Part shown: positions 32,201-44,094 of the stretch, in pieces
Layout: every line of letters begins with the position of its first letter
How positions within the stretch are numbered: position 1 is the first letter of the stretch
Assembly (NCBI GenBank): GCA_964036195.1
Contig: OZ038451.1
Location: 186,001-250,000, forward strand
DNA: 64,000 bases
Reading direction: 5' to 3'
DNA from: Sphaerolaimus hirsutus
Taxonomy: Eukaryota > Nematoda > Chromadorea > Monhysterida > Sphaerolaimidae
Translations under genes and position numbers: made by a program
The notes under the pieces: model-generated
What the model saw: only the letters and a program-made list of their open reading frames with translations
What the model was told of the DNA's origin: nothing
The model's database searches: none

Positions 32201-35200
32201 TTAGGCTCATATCCAACTTTCAAGCTCAATTTTTTATGCATTTTTTTTTGGTTTTCCGGTTTTTATGGAATTTTCTGTTTTTCTGTTTGTTTGGCATTTC
32301 CATGGAATTTTCATTTGTTTAGCAAGTGGAAAAGATTTTCCCATTTCTGTCTTCCATAAATTTTTTTTGAACCACAGCATAGTGTTTAATACGTATTTAC
32401 GCTTACTCCAAAAGTACATATACTTGAGTACTGAGTAAATACATTTACATATACTTTTGAAAAAGAAACTGTACTTGCTTTTATGTATACTTTTAAAAGT
32501 ACTCAAGTGCAGAAAACGTATTTCAGATAGGCTTTGTTATAGGCTTTTTCACGGCATAGATTTGAGGAAAGGAGAAAAAGCGAAAAGTAGGAGTAAAAAT
32601 TACTGAAAATAGGCACAAAACACACAAACTAAAGTATTTGAGGGTAAAAATTGTCCAAAAGGTATGAAAATGTGTGATTTTGAGTTAAAATTGGGGCAAA
32701 AATCTGAAAAAATACTCACTTCTATGTGTTTTCTAGGGGAAAAGTATTTTACTCATGTTTACTCATGGGTGAAATTTTACTTTACATTTTCTGTACTAAT
32801 TTTATGAGTAAAATATAAATACTCTACATTTAGGAATACTTTTAACAACTCTGCACTCCAGTTTACTAACATTCAGTGTGCAGATTATTTTTTCCTTGCC
32901 CTTTGTACTTTCTATTACCCATCCATCATAGCTGATTCTGCCGGCTCTCACTGACTCATCTACCAAGCTGCTTGATTCTATCCTTGAAATAAAAAAATGA
33001 TTCAACTGATGAAGGCTACATTTTTATATTATCCAACTTTGCAAATGAATACAATGTAAACCAAATGCTTTGAATTTCAAAATGCATTGTGTAAACTTTA
33101 TTTACTAACGCTTCATCAACAACCACATCAGTTTGCCAGATTGTATCTTTCAATGGAACATCGATTTCAGTGATGCCATTGTAATCAGCCGGGTTCCATT
33201 TCAATCGGAAATCAGTCCAGCGCTGGGAAGAGTAAAATTGCTTTACATCTATGCACATCAACCAGGTGACATGCTTTGCACATTTGACAAGTTGCCAGCT
33301 TTTTGCCTTGAATATAATTGATTTTCTGTATATTTCTGAACATCAACTTTGAAAATCACTAATTCTCAGACCTTATCATGTATCTTATATAATTTTTTGG
33401 AAGCTGGGTAATTTTTTAGCATATCTGCAAAAATTTGTCTTCAATTATGCCCTAAGCAAACAATAGAAGTGACTTGTCCAATTATACACTAAATGCATTC
33501 ACTTGTCAATCTCCATAAATTGAAGGGTGTGCTTCTAAAAGTACCGATCTACGAAAAATCGATTTTGAGATAATCGCGATTGAATGTTTGGAGTATGCAA
33601 TACCCATACATGGGTATTGAGTATAGGAATTTTGGGTATGGGTATTTAGGGTATATTGTTGGGTATCCACATGCATGCATAAAATCTTCGATTATACACG
33701 TAACACTAGCTATATAAAATTTTGTAATGGTGATGCCATTAATTTACTGTAGATCGGTACTTTTATAGGCACAATTAGGAAAAATTTAAGAAGATCAGTA
33801 CTTTTAAAAGCACAAACTGTAGATCGGTACTTTATGAAAGCACAAAAAGTTGCATTTCATGTACATCGGTACTTTTAAAAGCACATTTAAGAAAAAAACA
33901 CATTTTTATGGCAGATCGGTACTTTTTGAAGTACAAAATGTATAACCGTACTTTTAGAAGCACAAATCTTTGAATTAAATGTATATGGGCACTCAAACAG
34001 TATTTTTGCAAATCGAAATTTAGATTTGCACATGCAAAATGAATATTTTTTGCAAATTGAAATTTTGATTTGCACATGTAAAATAAATATTTTTTGCGAA
34101 TCAAAATTTCGATTTGCACATGTAAAATAAATATTTTTTTGCGAATCAAAATTTCGATTTGCACATGTAAAATAAATATTTTTTGCGAATCGAAATTTCG
34201 ATTTGCACATGTAAAATGAATATTTTTTTGCGAATCGAAATTTTGATTTGCACATGTAAAATAAATATTTTTTGCGAATCAAAATTTCGATTTGCACATG
34301 TAAAATAAATATTTTTTGCGAATCAAAATTTCGATTTGCACATGTAAAATAAATATTTTTTGCGAATCAAAATTTCGATTTGCACATGTAAAATGAATAT
34401 TTTTTGCGAATCGAAATTTAGATTTGCACATGCAAAATGAATATTTTTTTGCAAATTGAAATTTTGATTTGCACATGTAAAATAAATATTTTTTGCGAAT
34501 CAAAATTTCGATTTGCACATGTAAAATAAATATTTTTTGCGAATCAAAATTTCGATTTGCACATGTAAAATAAATATTTTTTGCTAATCAAAATTTCGAT
34601 TTGCACATGTAAAATAAATATTTTTTGCGAATCGAAATTTCGATTTGCACATGTAAAATAAATATTTTTTGCTAATCAAAATTTCGATTTGCACATGTAA
34701 AATAAATATTTTTTGCGAATCGAAATTTCGATTTGCACATGTAAAATGAATATTTTTTTGCAAATCGAAATTTCAATTTGCACATGTAAAATAAATATTT
34801 TTTGCGAATCGAAATTTCGATTTGCACATGTAAAATGAATATTTTTTGCAAATCGAAATTTTGATTTGCACATGTAAAATAAATATTTTTTGCATATTGA
34901 AGTATCAAAATTACAATTTGTTTGTACACTTATTTTGAGATTGGAAATTTTGATCAGCATGTGTAAAATGGAAAAATAATTTCAAAATCAGCAGATTGAA
35001 ATTGTTATTCGTAAAAAATATATATCTTACATGTGCAAATCAAATTTTTTTAATTTTCATTTTACATGTGCAAAATGAAATTTCGATTTGCTAAAAAATG
35101 TCTATTTGCACATAAACTATATTTTTATTATATTTTAATTGAAATTCAAAATGTCGAGTAAAATACATTTAATATGATTAGTAAAACAATGATGTGATCT

Positions 35201-37859
35201 TTTTGATTTTGACGCTATTTTCTGTGATGTTTGCTGTTAAAAGTACTGATGTACAGTGCTGAAAATGAAAGTTTCAAATTTGTGCAAATAGAAGTACTGA
35301 TCTACATGTATATCAGTACCTTCGGAATTACCAATTGTGTTAATTTGCAATTTTAGGCACCTTTTTTGATGTGTGCTTTTAGAAGTACCGATCTACAGCA
35401 AGAATGAATTTTTTTCAATTTGTGCAAAAAGAAGTACTGATCTACATGCAGATCAGTACTTTCAGAATTCCGTGTTGACCCTATTTTGATTAAAAGCAAC
35501 TTTTTCAAAGGTGTACTTCTAGAAGCAACGATCTACAGCACAAAAATAAGATTTCAAAATTTGTGCAAAAAGAAGTACTGATCTACATGCAGATCAGTAC
35601 TTTTAGAATTCCGTGTTGGCTTTATTTTGATTAAAATTGACTTTTTTCTAAGGTGTACTTCTAGAAGTACCGATCTACAGCACAAAAATAAAATTTAAAA
35701 ATTTGTGCAAAAATAAGTACTGATCTACATGCAGATCAATACTTTGAGAAGTCCGTGTTGGCTCTATTTTGATTAAAATCGATTTTTTTCTAAGGTGTAC
35801 TTCTAGAAGTACCGATCTACAGCACAAAAATAAAATTTCAAAATTTGTGCAAAAATAAGTACTGATCTACATGCAGATCAGTACTTTTAGAATTCCGTGT
35901 TGGCTTTATTTTGATTAAAATCGTTTTTTTTTCTAAGGTGTACTTCTAGAAGTACCAATCTACAGCAAAAAATAAAATTTCAAAATTTGTGCAAAAATAA
36001 GTACTGATCTACATGCAGATCAGTACCTACTTTTAGAATTCTGTGTTGGCTCTATTTTGATTAAAATCGACTTTTTTCTAAGGTGTACTTCTAGAAGTAC
36101 CGATCTACAGCACAAAAATAGAATTTCAAAATTTGTGCAAAAATAAGTACTGATCTACATGCAGATCAGTACTTTTAGAATTCCGTGTTGGCTTTATTTT
36201 GATTAAAATCGTTTTTTTTTTTCTAAGGTGTACTTCTAGAAGTGCCGATCTACAGAATAAAATAAAATTTCAAAATTTGTGCAAAAAGAAGTACTGATCT
36301 ACATGCAGATCAGTACTTTTAGAATTCCGTGTTGGCTTTATTTTGATTAAAATCAACTTTTTTCTAAGGTGTACTTCTAGAAGTACCGATCTACAGCACA
36401 AAAATAAAATTTCAAAATTTGTGCAAATAAAAGTACTGATCTACATGCAGATCGGTACTTTCAGAATTACTCATTTTGTCTTCATTTTTCAATTTTCAGG
36501 AGTTTTTACCAATGTGTGCTTCTAAAAGTACCGATCTACAACAAGATTTAAATAAAAATTTTATTTGTGCAATTAAAAGTACCGATCTACACATAGATCA
36601 GTACTTTCAGAATTACCTATTTTTGCTTCATTTTCAATTTTCAAGTATTTTTTTCCAATGTGTGCTTCTAAAAGTACCGATCTACAGTACAAAAAATTAA
36701 CATTTTCAATATTGTGCAAATAAAAGTACCGATCTACATGCAGATCGGTACTTTAAGAATTACCAAAAAAAATTGTGCATTTGAATGTACCGATCTAACA
36801 GCGGTACTTTCAGAAGCACAAATTATTTCTATGTAGATCAGTACTTTTACCCATACAAAAAAAGCACAAAACGAGTTTGTGCTCTTAAAAGTGCCGATCT
36901 GACATCGGTACATTCAGAAGCACAAAAAATAATGTGCAGATCGGTACTTTAAAAAAAACAATTTTGGAAAAAGTGTGTAGATCGGTACTTTGTAAGATAC
37001 AAAACCTGAAAAAGCTTGTAGATCGGTACTTTTAAAATTTCAGAAACTGTTTTTTGACATTTTTTGGCATTTTTCGACCCCCGTATCTCAAAATGCATTT
37101 TCACACCCCCCACTTTTTTTAATTTTTTTTGAAGCGCTTTCGTATGGGGACCCCGAAAATGGTCCTAACTCGAAATTGACAAATTTGTAGATCGGTACTT
37201 TTAGAAGCACACCCTTCAATTGCTCATGTTTAATGTGGTTTATATTTTGGCCCATTTTTAGTATTGCATTTATCATTCCGCCCAGGTTATGTAATGAACT
37301 AACGCTAAGGTGCTGTTACTGTATTTGTGCCGGCTAGGTGACGCTAGGACTGCTTACGTTGCGGTCCAATTGCGTCACAACATGGCCCCAGTGTATTGAT
37401 TTTGTGTGATTTTGCCTTTATATGTACCTTAAAGTGCCGCACTTTTCACTTATTCGATTTATTTGTTGCGTTACTTTCGACTGTTACTGTGTACCCTTTT
37501 GCCTCGCGAAGACTGAGTGGTATATGAAATTTGAATTTGACCAACCAAAGTCAGCCAAATGATCACATCAACAGTTTCTTCTGCATCATTCTGTAAAATG
37601 AAGGTTGACATTTTGTAATAATACAACATTTGTCTTGTTACAATACACCATTCATCTGAATAATCAAACACACCACTTTTAAAACATATCCCAGTGTGCC
37701 CATCATCTCACACAGTATGGGATCACCTGATGATGTGGGTGAAACTTTTATTGTGTAGTTTTCCATCAAATTGTTGAATAAAAGGTTCCTGATTTTGTCA
37801 TCTTTTTCTTGATCCACTGCACATGCTAACAACAAGAGTCCACTGAGGAATGCCTGCAT
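26271..37859 (-). CDS. Cys-loop ligand-gated ion channel subunit, nAChR-like (gene A)
   Basis: Exons in transcript order are 37859-37677, 37590-37546, 33222-33110, 32982-32871, 29055-28929, 28856-28666 and 28211-28115, with a last exon at 26462-26271. All junctions through TM2 agree in phase. Exon 1 gives a signal peptide (MQAFLSGLLLLACAV) and NLLFNNLMENYTIKVSP. Then come WLTL-RWTDFRLKWNP, DTIWQTDVVVDEA and the Cys-loop (C, 13 residues, C around MQMFPYDQHTC). The end of the ligand-binding domain follows with a lone Cys (GDWCYAEMSF), then TM1 (KRKSHYYIMILMMPGMLITM) and TM2 (NIGLTGMMAHGLLLITVTSS). The last exon gives the helix before TM4 and TM4 (VPRWTMVCFKLDIICMIITQ), ending SNTPN. The lone Cys instead of a Cys-Cys pair marks a non-alpha-type subunit. 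I could not find TM3. A candidate post-TM3 exon at 26,885-26,975 is open in one copy only, so the gene may be damaged. Confidence 0.8.
27548..27910. mobile_element. CCGTATT TIR element, intronic
   Basis: The left end TACCGTATTTCCTCG and right end CGAGGAAATACGATA are inverted. Next to the ends are C-runs or G-runs that complete CTCGAAATACCCCC-type text. The termini fit a TA duplication outside CCGTATT. It lies in a channel-gene intron. Its counterpart in copy 2 (52,837-60,826) is split by the gypsy element. Confidence 0.75.
29892..30573 (+). pseudogene. Ty3/gypsy-type integrase fragment inside an LTR
   Basis: One open frame to 30,604 contains the end of an integrase zinc domain (DVQEYCKNCNTCKQRSN). 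The catalytic core follows: D in WRWHMDFSTF, D in EIVTDSGTHF and E in KTSNGICERAIRT, then SATGVSPFEAHYG. It begins and ends inside LTR text: the LTR reads GCTGTATAAGT before it and CACATAGGCC after it. It therefore replaces only four LTR bases. It is an incomplete gene, with no RT or RNase H. Confidence 0.8.
31135..31894. mobile_element. hAT-like MITE, CAGAGTTG family, inner type
   Basis: CAGAGTTGCAAAAGTG ... TTTTAACAACTCTG with a perfect 8-bp duplication GTGATCAC (31,127-31,134 and 31,895-31,902). It is inserted in LTR3 of the TRIM array, so it is younger than that array. Confidence 0.9.
32378..32853. mobile_element. CAGAGTTG family, outer type, diverged
   Basis: The left end CATAGTGTTTAATACG and right end TTTTAACAACTCTG match the outer element at 47,516-48,812. 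No clear target duplication was found (5 of 8 bases). It marks the point where copy 1 stops matching copy 2. Confidence 0.6.
34000..34905. repeat. 44-bp satellite array
   Basis: About 20 copies of a 44-45-bp unit with GATTTGCACATGTAAAATAA and TTTTTTGCGAATC. Each unit contains the near-palindrome AATCGAAATTTCGATT. Long - strand frames read (F)ILHVQIEILIRKKYL-type repeats, which I treat as by-products. Confidence 0.9.
35215..37045. repeat. ~150-bp satellite array with palindromes
   Basis: About 10-12 units of some 145-150 bp. Each has AGTACTGATCTACATGCAGA followed by TCAGTACT, a long palindrome, plus a GTACTTCTAGAAGTACCGAT palindrome. These boxes repeat the element's own terminal GTACCGATCTAC motif, so the interior looks like amplified termini. 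Confidence 0.9.
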
Positions 37860-38019
37860 TCAAAATTCTGAGTCACATTTACATGAGAAATGTTTGTATC
37901 AATGTGCATTGTGACCAGTGATAAAATTATGGTTGGAATAACAACAATTGTTTAGAATCATTTTCTAATACAAAACATTTTGTGAGGTTCTTAAACTGTC
38001 CAAAAATAGCATTGAGTCC

Positions 38020-39345
38020 ATAGTTGTTAGATTGTATTTACTTTTACTCGATAAGTACGTATACTTGAGTACAGACAAATACATTTACCGTATTAGCTCG
38101 AATTATCCCCCCTTGAATTAACCCCACTCCTAGAATTAACCCCCCTCAAAATGGGCTGGGGAAATATTAAACCCCCCTCGAAATACCCCTCTCTGGAATG
38201 ATGTACATCATGTATGCAATGCACATGATATAGTTATTACTACTAATTTGCATTGCAGTTAGACATACATATTTTGAAGTAAAGTGATAAGTTTTATCTG
38301 TTACACTTTTCCAGTTGTAAATTTGTGATAAGTTAATCATTGTTCTTAATAGTTGAAATCTATTTCCAATTTGAATCTTGCAATTTGAACATCCTGTGTC
38401 AAAATACTTGTTGTGTGTTTCTTACTAATGCTGATAGTATAAACACATAAACTGACCAGAAGAGTCCCAACAGTCATGTTCTTTACCTTCCAACTTAAGT
38501 GGTACTTTTAATTTTGTCTGGTTGAGTTCGTAGGTTGGCTCTGTCATCTACAGGAAGCTGAACTTGAGCTGTAAAACAATGATTATTACCTTACATCCAG
38601 TAAAATTTTCTGAAAAATGAAATTTGAGATCTGCAATTCACACAACAATGTTGTACTTAAAGGTTTTGCACTTCAGGAAAATTAACCAATAATAATATGA
38701 AGCTTTGTATATATAAATATAAATATATATATATATACCATAAATCCTTGAATAAGTCCCCAGGGGAGTTATTTTATCATCAGACTTTTTGAGGGGGGGG
38801 GGACTTATTGAAGGGGGGGTTATTCGAGGGGGGGGGAGTTATTATTTCACCAGAATTTTCAGTAAAATGTATGATTAATTAACCACACAAATAGGGTATT
38901 TTGGTAACATAAGTCATTTGTAGGAATACAAAATCCACAATTCAAGCAGTGAAATCTGTGTTAGTGAACTCTACCTGCAAGATAACACACATATATTTAC
39001 ACAATCAATACATAAACGTTTTTTGTAACCATGAATTGATGTGGAATGTTTCCTACCCATCAATGTGGGGGGGTGGGTTATTTGAGGGGGGAGTTATTTT
39101 TTCCTCACGCTCAAATGAGGGGGGCCTTTTTCGAGGGGGGGACTTATTTGAGGATTTACAGTATATATATACAGTATATAAATAGGATATATTGATAAAA
39201 TTTCTAGGGAAAAGTACATTTATTCAGTTTACTCATGAGTATAAGAAAAGAACCACTTTATGTTTTCTGTACTTAAGTTGTGAGTTCAAATAATCACTTT
39301 ACATTGGCGTATACTTTGAACAAAGGTTTGGTACTGTTAATAACT
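38020..39345. mobile_element. Diverged outer CAGAGTTG element with nested TIR repeats
   Basis: CATAGTTGTTAGATTGTATT at about 38,021 and the GTATACTTTGAACAAAGG text near 39,310 match the ends of the outer element. Inside are a one-ended CCGTATT relic (about 38,096-38,200) and a complete element at 38,736-39,163 (TACCATAAATCC ... GGATTTACAGTA, ends inverted, G-rich). Confidence 0.45.
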
Positions 39346-39839
39346 GCTAACCTAGGGTTGGTAAATCAATTTTTTCAATCAGTCAATCAAATGGGATATA
39401 GAGACAAATATGCATATGTTAAGTGTCAGACAATGTATTGTTATGTATATCGTGGTCATATTATGACTGTGGAGCCAAGGGATAGCATTATAAGCAGTGA
39501 TTTCTTTCAAAAATATTTATTTTACGTCGACTTATTACATATATCGCCTTTTGTCTAACGTTTGTGACTTCAAGTGGAGTTCAGAATGGAATAGTGCTTA
39601 AAAAAGGTTGTAAAAGAAGGCTAATACATTGACAGTGATGTTACACACTGCAGAAGTATGTGGGAGCACATTGGTTTGATATTATATACTACACTAGCAT
39701 ATCATGGCTTTTTATTACATGGTAACATGAATAAATGGAAGATTTTACACTAAAAATGCTCCAAAACCCATGAAAACACCACCAATGGTAATATGTATGA
39801 GAAATTGCGCGCTCGCGAACAAAAAAAGTGCAAAATACC

Positions 39840-40277
39840 TACCGTATTACCTCGAATTATCCCCCCCCTTGAATTAACCCCTCCCTCGAATAAACCCCCC
39901 CTCAAAATGGGCTGGGGAAATAATAAACCCCCCCCTCGAAATACCCCCCCCCTTCAGAATGATGTACATCATGTACATAATAAATACGTCATGTACGCAA
40001 TGTACATGATGTATATTACTGTTAATTTGCATTGCAGCTACACAGAGTAGTTTGTGTAGCTATCTACGTTTTTATGTCCAAATATATCCTGTTTGGACAC
40101 ATTTATTACCTATTTTGGGTACGTAAATGCCTACTATTTACTACGATCCTCATGAAAATTTCTCTCGAAATAATAAACCCCCCCCTCGAATAACCCCCCC
40201 CCCCTCGAATTAACCCCCCTCAAATTTTGCTGGCGAAATAATAAACCCCCATGGGGGTATTTCGAGGTAATACGGTA
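39840..40277. mobile_element. CCGTATT TIR element
   Basis: TACCGTATTACCTCGAATTA ... TATTTCGAGGTAATACGGTA, near-perfect inverted ends. The interior has AACCCCCCC runs and a central part with GCATTGCAGCTACACA, as in other copies. Confidence 0.85.
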
Positions 40278-40427
40278 GTTCAAGTCTACCAGAAATTTTT
40301 CATTTTGATTTTTTTAAATTAAAATCAGTTTCCACCCTGTGATTTAAAAAAAAAATCAGATTTGTTTTAAATTGGTTAACAAAAATCAAGTGCCAACCCT
40401 ACACAACATTTTGACAAAATAACAACA

Positions 40428-40863
40428 TACCGTATTACCTCGAAATACCCCCAGGGGGTTTATTATTTCGCCAGCAAAATTTGAGGGGGGGGGGGGGATA
40501 ATTCGAGGGGGGGTTTATTCGAGGGGGGTCTATTATTTTGCCAGAAATTTTCGGAGATTCCCCATACGCAGACGTAGAAAAATCGAACAATCACATAGAT
40601 TTATATGTGTTATTAGGCATATATTACTGTTTATACACAAAAACGCTTCCCTAACGTCACTTAATCATCAGTTTTAACGTGTGTTCTGCATAGTACAGAT
40701 CACAAACTGTGGTATTTGTCATGTACGTTCACGTTACACTCAATTTTAGGGGGTGTATTTCGAGGGGGGGGGGGGTTAATTATTTCCTCAGCCGAAATTT
40801 AGGGGGGGTATTTCGAGGGGGGTTAATTCAAGGGGGGGGGGGATAATTCGAGGTAATACGGTA
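40428..40863. mobile_element. CCGTATT TIR element, opposite orientation
   Basis: TACCGTATTACCTCGAAATA ... TAATTCGAGGTAATACGGTA. It is only about 150 bp from the previous copy and its interior is inverted relative to it. Confidence 0.85.
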
Positions 40864-40911
40864 ACTAATTTTGTATTTACGGAATCATTTTACACTTGGA
40901 ACAATGTATTT

Positions 40912-41447
40912 TTGACTGAAATATATTTTATTGAAATGTCATATTACATACACAATTTCTGCAGTCCAGTCACTATAGCAATCCATAGAACATTTAATTT
41001 GTTTAATGGAGCTGTTGTTAGCTTTGCAGGTCACAATAGATTGTATGCTCCGATGACTTTACACCATGCTATGGAAGCTTGTCAATTAGATTTACAATTA
41101 TATTTATGACAAATGCAATATTCATACAAAAATGTAAAAATTCATTACTGTTATTAGGTCGGGAAACCAAACTGACCCAAACTGAACAAAACAAGCTGGC
41201 AGCAAGCATATCTTTGATTTTGGAAATAGTTTGTTGCATTTTCTGTCATGGATTTTCTGGTAATGAAAGTGAAAATGCTATTTTCTCAAAATCAAGTTTT
41301 AGTTGGCATCAATTTCTAAAAATAAATGACTTTTTGATGGAAATTATATGTATTCTTCTTACACCGGATGGCTCAGTTACAATGCTAGGTGTTGAAAAAC
41401 ATGAAATCAGAGTCAATTTCACTGCACATAATAATACAAGCACATAA
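40912..41447 (+). other. Unrecognised open frames between elements
   Basis: Two + strand frames (40,912-41,109 and 41,079-41,447) are free of obvious simple repeats. One contains LTPDGSVTMLGVEKHEIRVN. I find no motif and no splice logic joining them to a known gene. They may be chance frames or fossils. No product is proposed. Confidence 0.2.
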
Positions 41448-41919
41448 AAGCACACAATATAAGAAAATGAGAAAGTGTAAAGAAAAAAAACAAGAATAAA
41501 GTAGAAAATCGGCAAAATTGAAATAACTGCACTTGAAATAACAGGGGCATGCAAACTGACTGATGCAAATTGAGTGCAAATATGGTCTTTATTATAACAA
41601 TATCACACAGCCTTGCAGTAACTGTGACAACATAAACCAGTAAAAATGCAAATATGAAATATATACTGATAATAAAACTCAAACTGAATAACAATTAAGA
41701 AATGAATATCATAGTGGTGTTAATCAATTGTAATTTGTTTCCAATTATGTGTATTTAAAAAATGTATAAATAGTAAAACATTTACTGATTGTGTAATTAT
41801 CAGGAAGATAATGTCCAATTTGAAGCAGACCATAGTCCACTTGGCAACAGCTTAAGTCTGCCTTGTTTCAATGTGATCAACAATTTTTGATGATCTAATT
41901 GATGTAACATCTGCTGTAG

Positions 41920-43130
41920 TGATGTAAAAAGCGCCAGACTTTTGGCGCCAAGCGCCAAAAGCGCCATGGCGCTTTTGGCAATGGCGCTTTTGGCATGCGA
42001 GCGCCAAGCGCCAATGGTGCCACAGCAAAATAGCGCCAAGCGCCAAAAGCGCCATGGCGCTTTTCTAGACCATGGCGCCAAGCGCCAATGGCGCCAGGGG
42101 ATGATGGCGCCAAGCGCCAATAGCGCCAGCGCCAAAAAATTTTGCAAATGCAGTGCTATCTATCTGCTTGTCAACTGGATCCCATCCCAATTCAAAGCTT
42201 GCTGACGAGTAACACTTTCCATTGTATGTGTTGTATACACATATACCATATTTCCTCGAAATACCACCCTTTTTTACCCCCCCCCCCTCGAAATACACCC
42301 CGTCTGTAATAAGGTAGATTATGTATCCAATGAACAAGAAACATTTATAGCTGCGAATTTACATCGCAGCTATACATGGCTTTGTTTATGGGACGATCTA
42401 TGATAATATGACCAAAATATATCCTATTTGGTCGATTGATTACGTTTTGGGTACAAAAAACTATACTTTACTACGACCCTTCATAAAAATTTCCCCGAAT
42501 AAGACCCCCTCGAAACTCCTCTCAAAATTTGCACCCTGAAAAAATAAACCCCCTGGGTGTATTTCGAGGAAATACGGTAGGTACTTCATGCCGGTACTTC
42601 ACACCACAGCAACAATACAACTTCATTTGCAATATAATGCAACACTATGCATTTGAACGCTGTTTGTCGGCTCGTCATCAAGCCTTGAATTGGGATGAAA
42701 ACCAGTTGACATATAATGTCGTTGAAAACTAGTGCGTGTAGGCCCATTTTTTGGTGAAAGTTTGTATGCAATTGCATGGACATGGTTTACAAAATAAGCA
42801 AGTAGAGGGTTTGTTCTTCCTGTAACACACTTACAGTAACACATTTACTTACGTAACTCATGCAGGCAAGGTCTGTTTACATAAGAAAAATGATTATTTT
42901 TTGTACTACTTGGCGCTTTTTTGGCGCTTTATAAAACGCTAGCGCCAAGCGCCAATGGCGCCACGACATCATAGCGCCAAGCGCCAACAGCTCCATGGCG
43001 CTTTTCCGTAGCACAGCGCCGAGCGCCAATGGCGCCACAGCAAAAAGGCGCCAAGCGCCAAAAGCGCCATGGCGCTTTTTGCATTGGCGCTAGCGCCAAG
43101 CGCCAGCGCCATGGCGCTTTTACATCACTA
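41920..43130. mobile_element. hAT-like element, TAGTGATG/GGCGC family
   Basis: TAGTGATGTAAAAAGCGCC and GGCGCTTTTACATCACTA are inverted ends. ATCTGCTG (41,912-41,919) and ATCTGCAG (43,131-43,138) form an 8-bp duplication. The element interrupts the third copy of the channel's last exon, and the other two copies give the empty site. Both arms consist of GGCGCCAAGCGCC palindromes. Confidence 0.85.
42244..42579. mobile_element. CCGTATT TIR element nested in the hAT-like element
   Basis: TACCATATTTCCTCGAAATA ... TATTTCGAGGAAATACGGTA, inside 41,920-43,130. Confidence 0.8.
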
Positions 43131-43958
43131 ATCTGCAGTAGTGTGTCATCCTGTATGGAAAATACATAATTATACACATATACACATTTTCAAATATTGT
43201 TTTCAATTGAAGTTGTGTTTGTGTTAATAATGGAACAATAGACATATGCTCAGTAGTATTGATGTTAAAGGCACCAGGAGATGTGGCATGTAAGGAAGGC
43301 AAAAAAAGATTCGAAAATTCGATAATATTTTCAAATTTTCGAATTTTTTCAGAATTTTCTAATTTTTATTCCACCATTAGGAAAAACACGTAAAAATCGA
43401 TTTTTATGTTGAAAAATTAGAAAATTCATAAATCCGGAAATAGTTTTCAAATTTTTCAGGGAATTCAAGGACATAAAACACATTCTTAGGTTCTATGTGC
43501 TAAATCGATCGATAATCGATACGCGGTGCGTCTGAAACAGTCTATCGAAACGAAAAGAACGTCATTGAACGTTGAAATGGCGTCTGTGGTGGACCGATAG
43601 CTGGAATCGGGGAAGGATTTTAGAGGGTGGGTCCACCAGACTTTGTGTCGCCCCATTCTGTAGCACGTCAACCAAATTGTTTTGTTTCCTTGAATCGTCC
43701 ACCAGTCCCAAGAAGGTCTATAGAAGGTGTTGATTTTACATGGCCGATCTGGCTAGTTGACTTTGAAGCTTAATAACTCTCACATTTCTTGGCCGATTTG
43801 GACCGTTAATTACTAAAAATGATCTGCACAACCTGTACATTCCATTTTTGAGGTTGGATTAGTGATGTATAAGTTCATTATGCCAATTTAACCCAGTATT
43901 TCAATATGGAAAAAACTTTTTCTGAACATGCCATCATATATTTACTTAACTATATAAA

Positions 43959-44094
43959 TACTGTATATCCTCAAATAAGTCCCCCCGGTGGGGGGGGGGG
44001 TATTTTTTGTCAGTGATTTTTGAGGAGACTTATTCGAGGGGGAGTTATTCGAGGGGGAGTTATTTGAGGGGGACTTATTCAAGGATTTATGGTA
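43959..44094. mobile_element. Short G-rich TIR element
   Basis: TACTGTATATCCTCAAATAA ... TTATTCAAGGATTTATGGTA, inverted ends with G-runs inside, of the same type as 38,736-39,163 and 46,033-46,424. Confidence 0.65.

Larger units (their letters stand above)
20245..32377. repeat. Segmental duplication, copy 1
   Basis: Collinear with 47,570-62,858. Matching blocks run from the outer CAGAGTTG element through channel exons to the text ending GAACCACAG. Copy 1 alone holds the TIR element at 21,499-23,469 and the LTR array at 29,181-32,062. Copy 2 alone holds the gypsy element. Without these, both copies are about 7 kb of collinear, highly similar DNA. Confidence 0.9.
33522..37217. mobile_element. 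3.7-kb TIR element with satellite interior
   Basis: The ends GAAGGGTGTGCTTCTAAAAG and CTTTTAGAAGCACACCCTTC are inverted and extend through GTACCGATCTAC. AATT flanks both ends (33,518-33,521 and 37,218-37,221). The interior is two satellite arrays separated by about 300 bp, with no coding sequence. It lies in the intron between exons 2 and 3 of channel gene A. Confidence 0.75.

Noticed and set aside
34000-34905. CRISPR-like array of regular repeats
   Set aside because: Units are head-to-tail with no unique spacers, in animal DNA, and lie within a TIR element.
33832-34960. Long - strand frames with repeated LHVQIEILIRKK or FTCANRNFDSQK text
   Set aside because: They are products of the 44-bp satellite read in different frames, with no splice or start logic.
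40912-41447. A host gene between MITEs at 41 kb
   Set aside because: Two frames without motif, start context or splice partners. They are listed only as unrecognised.
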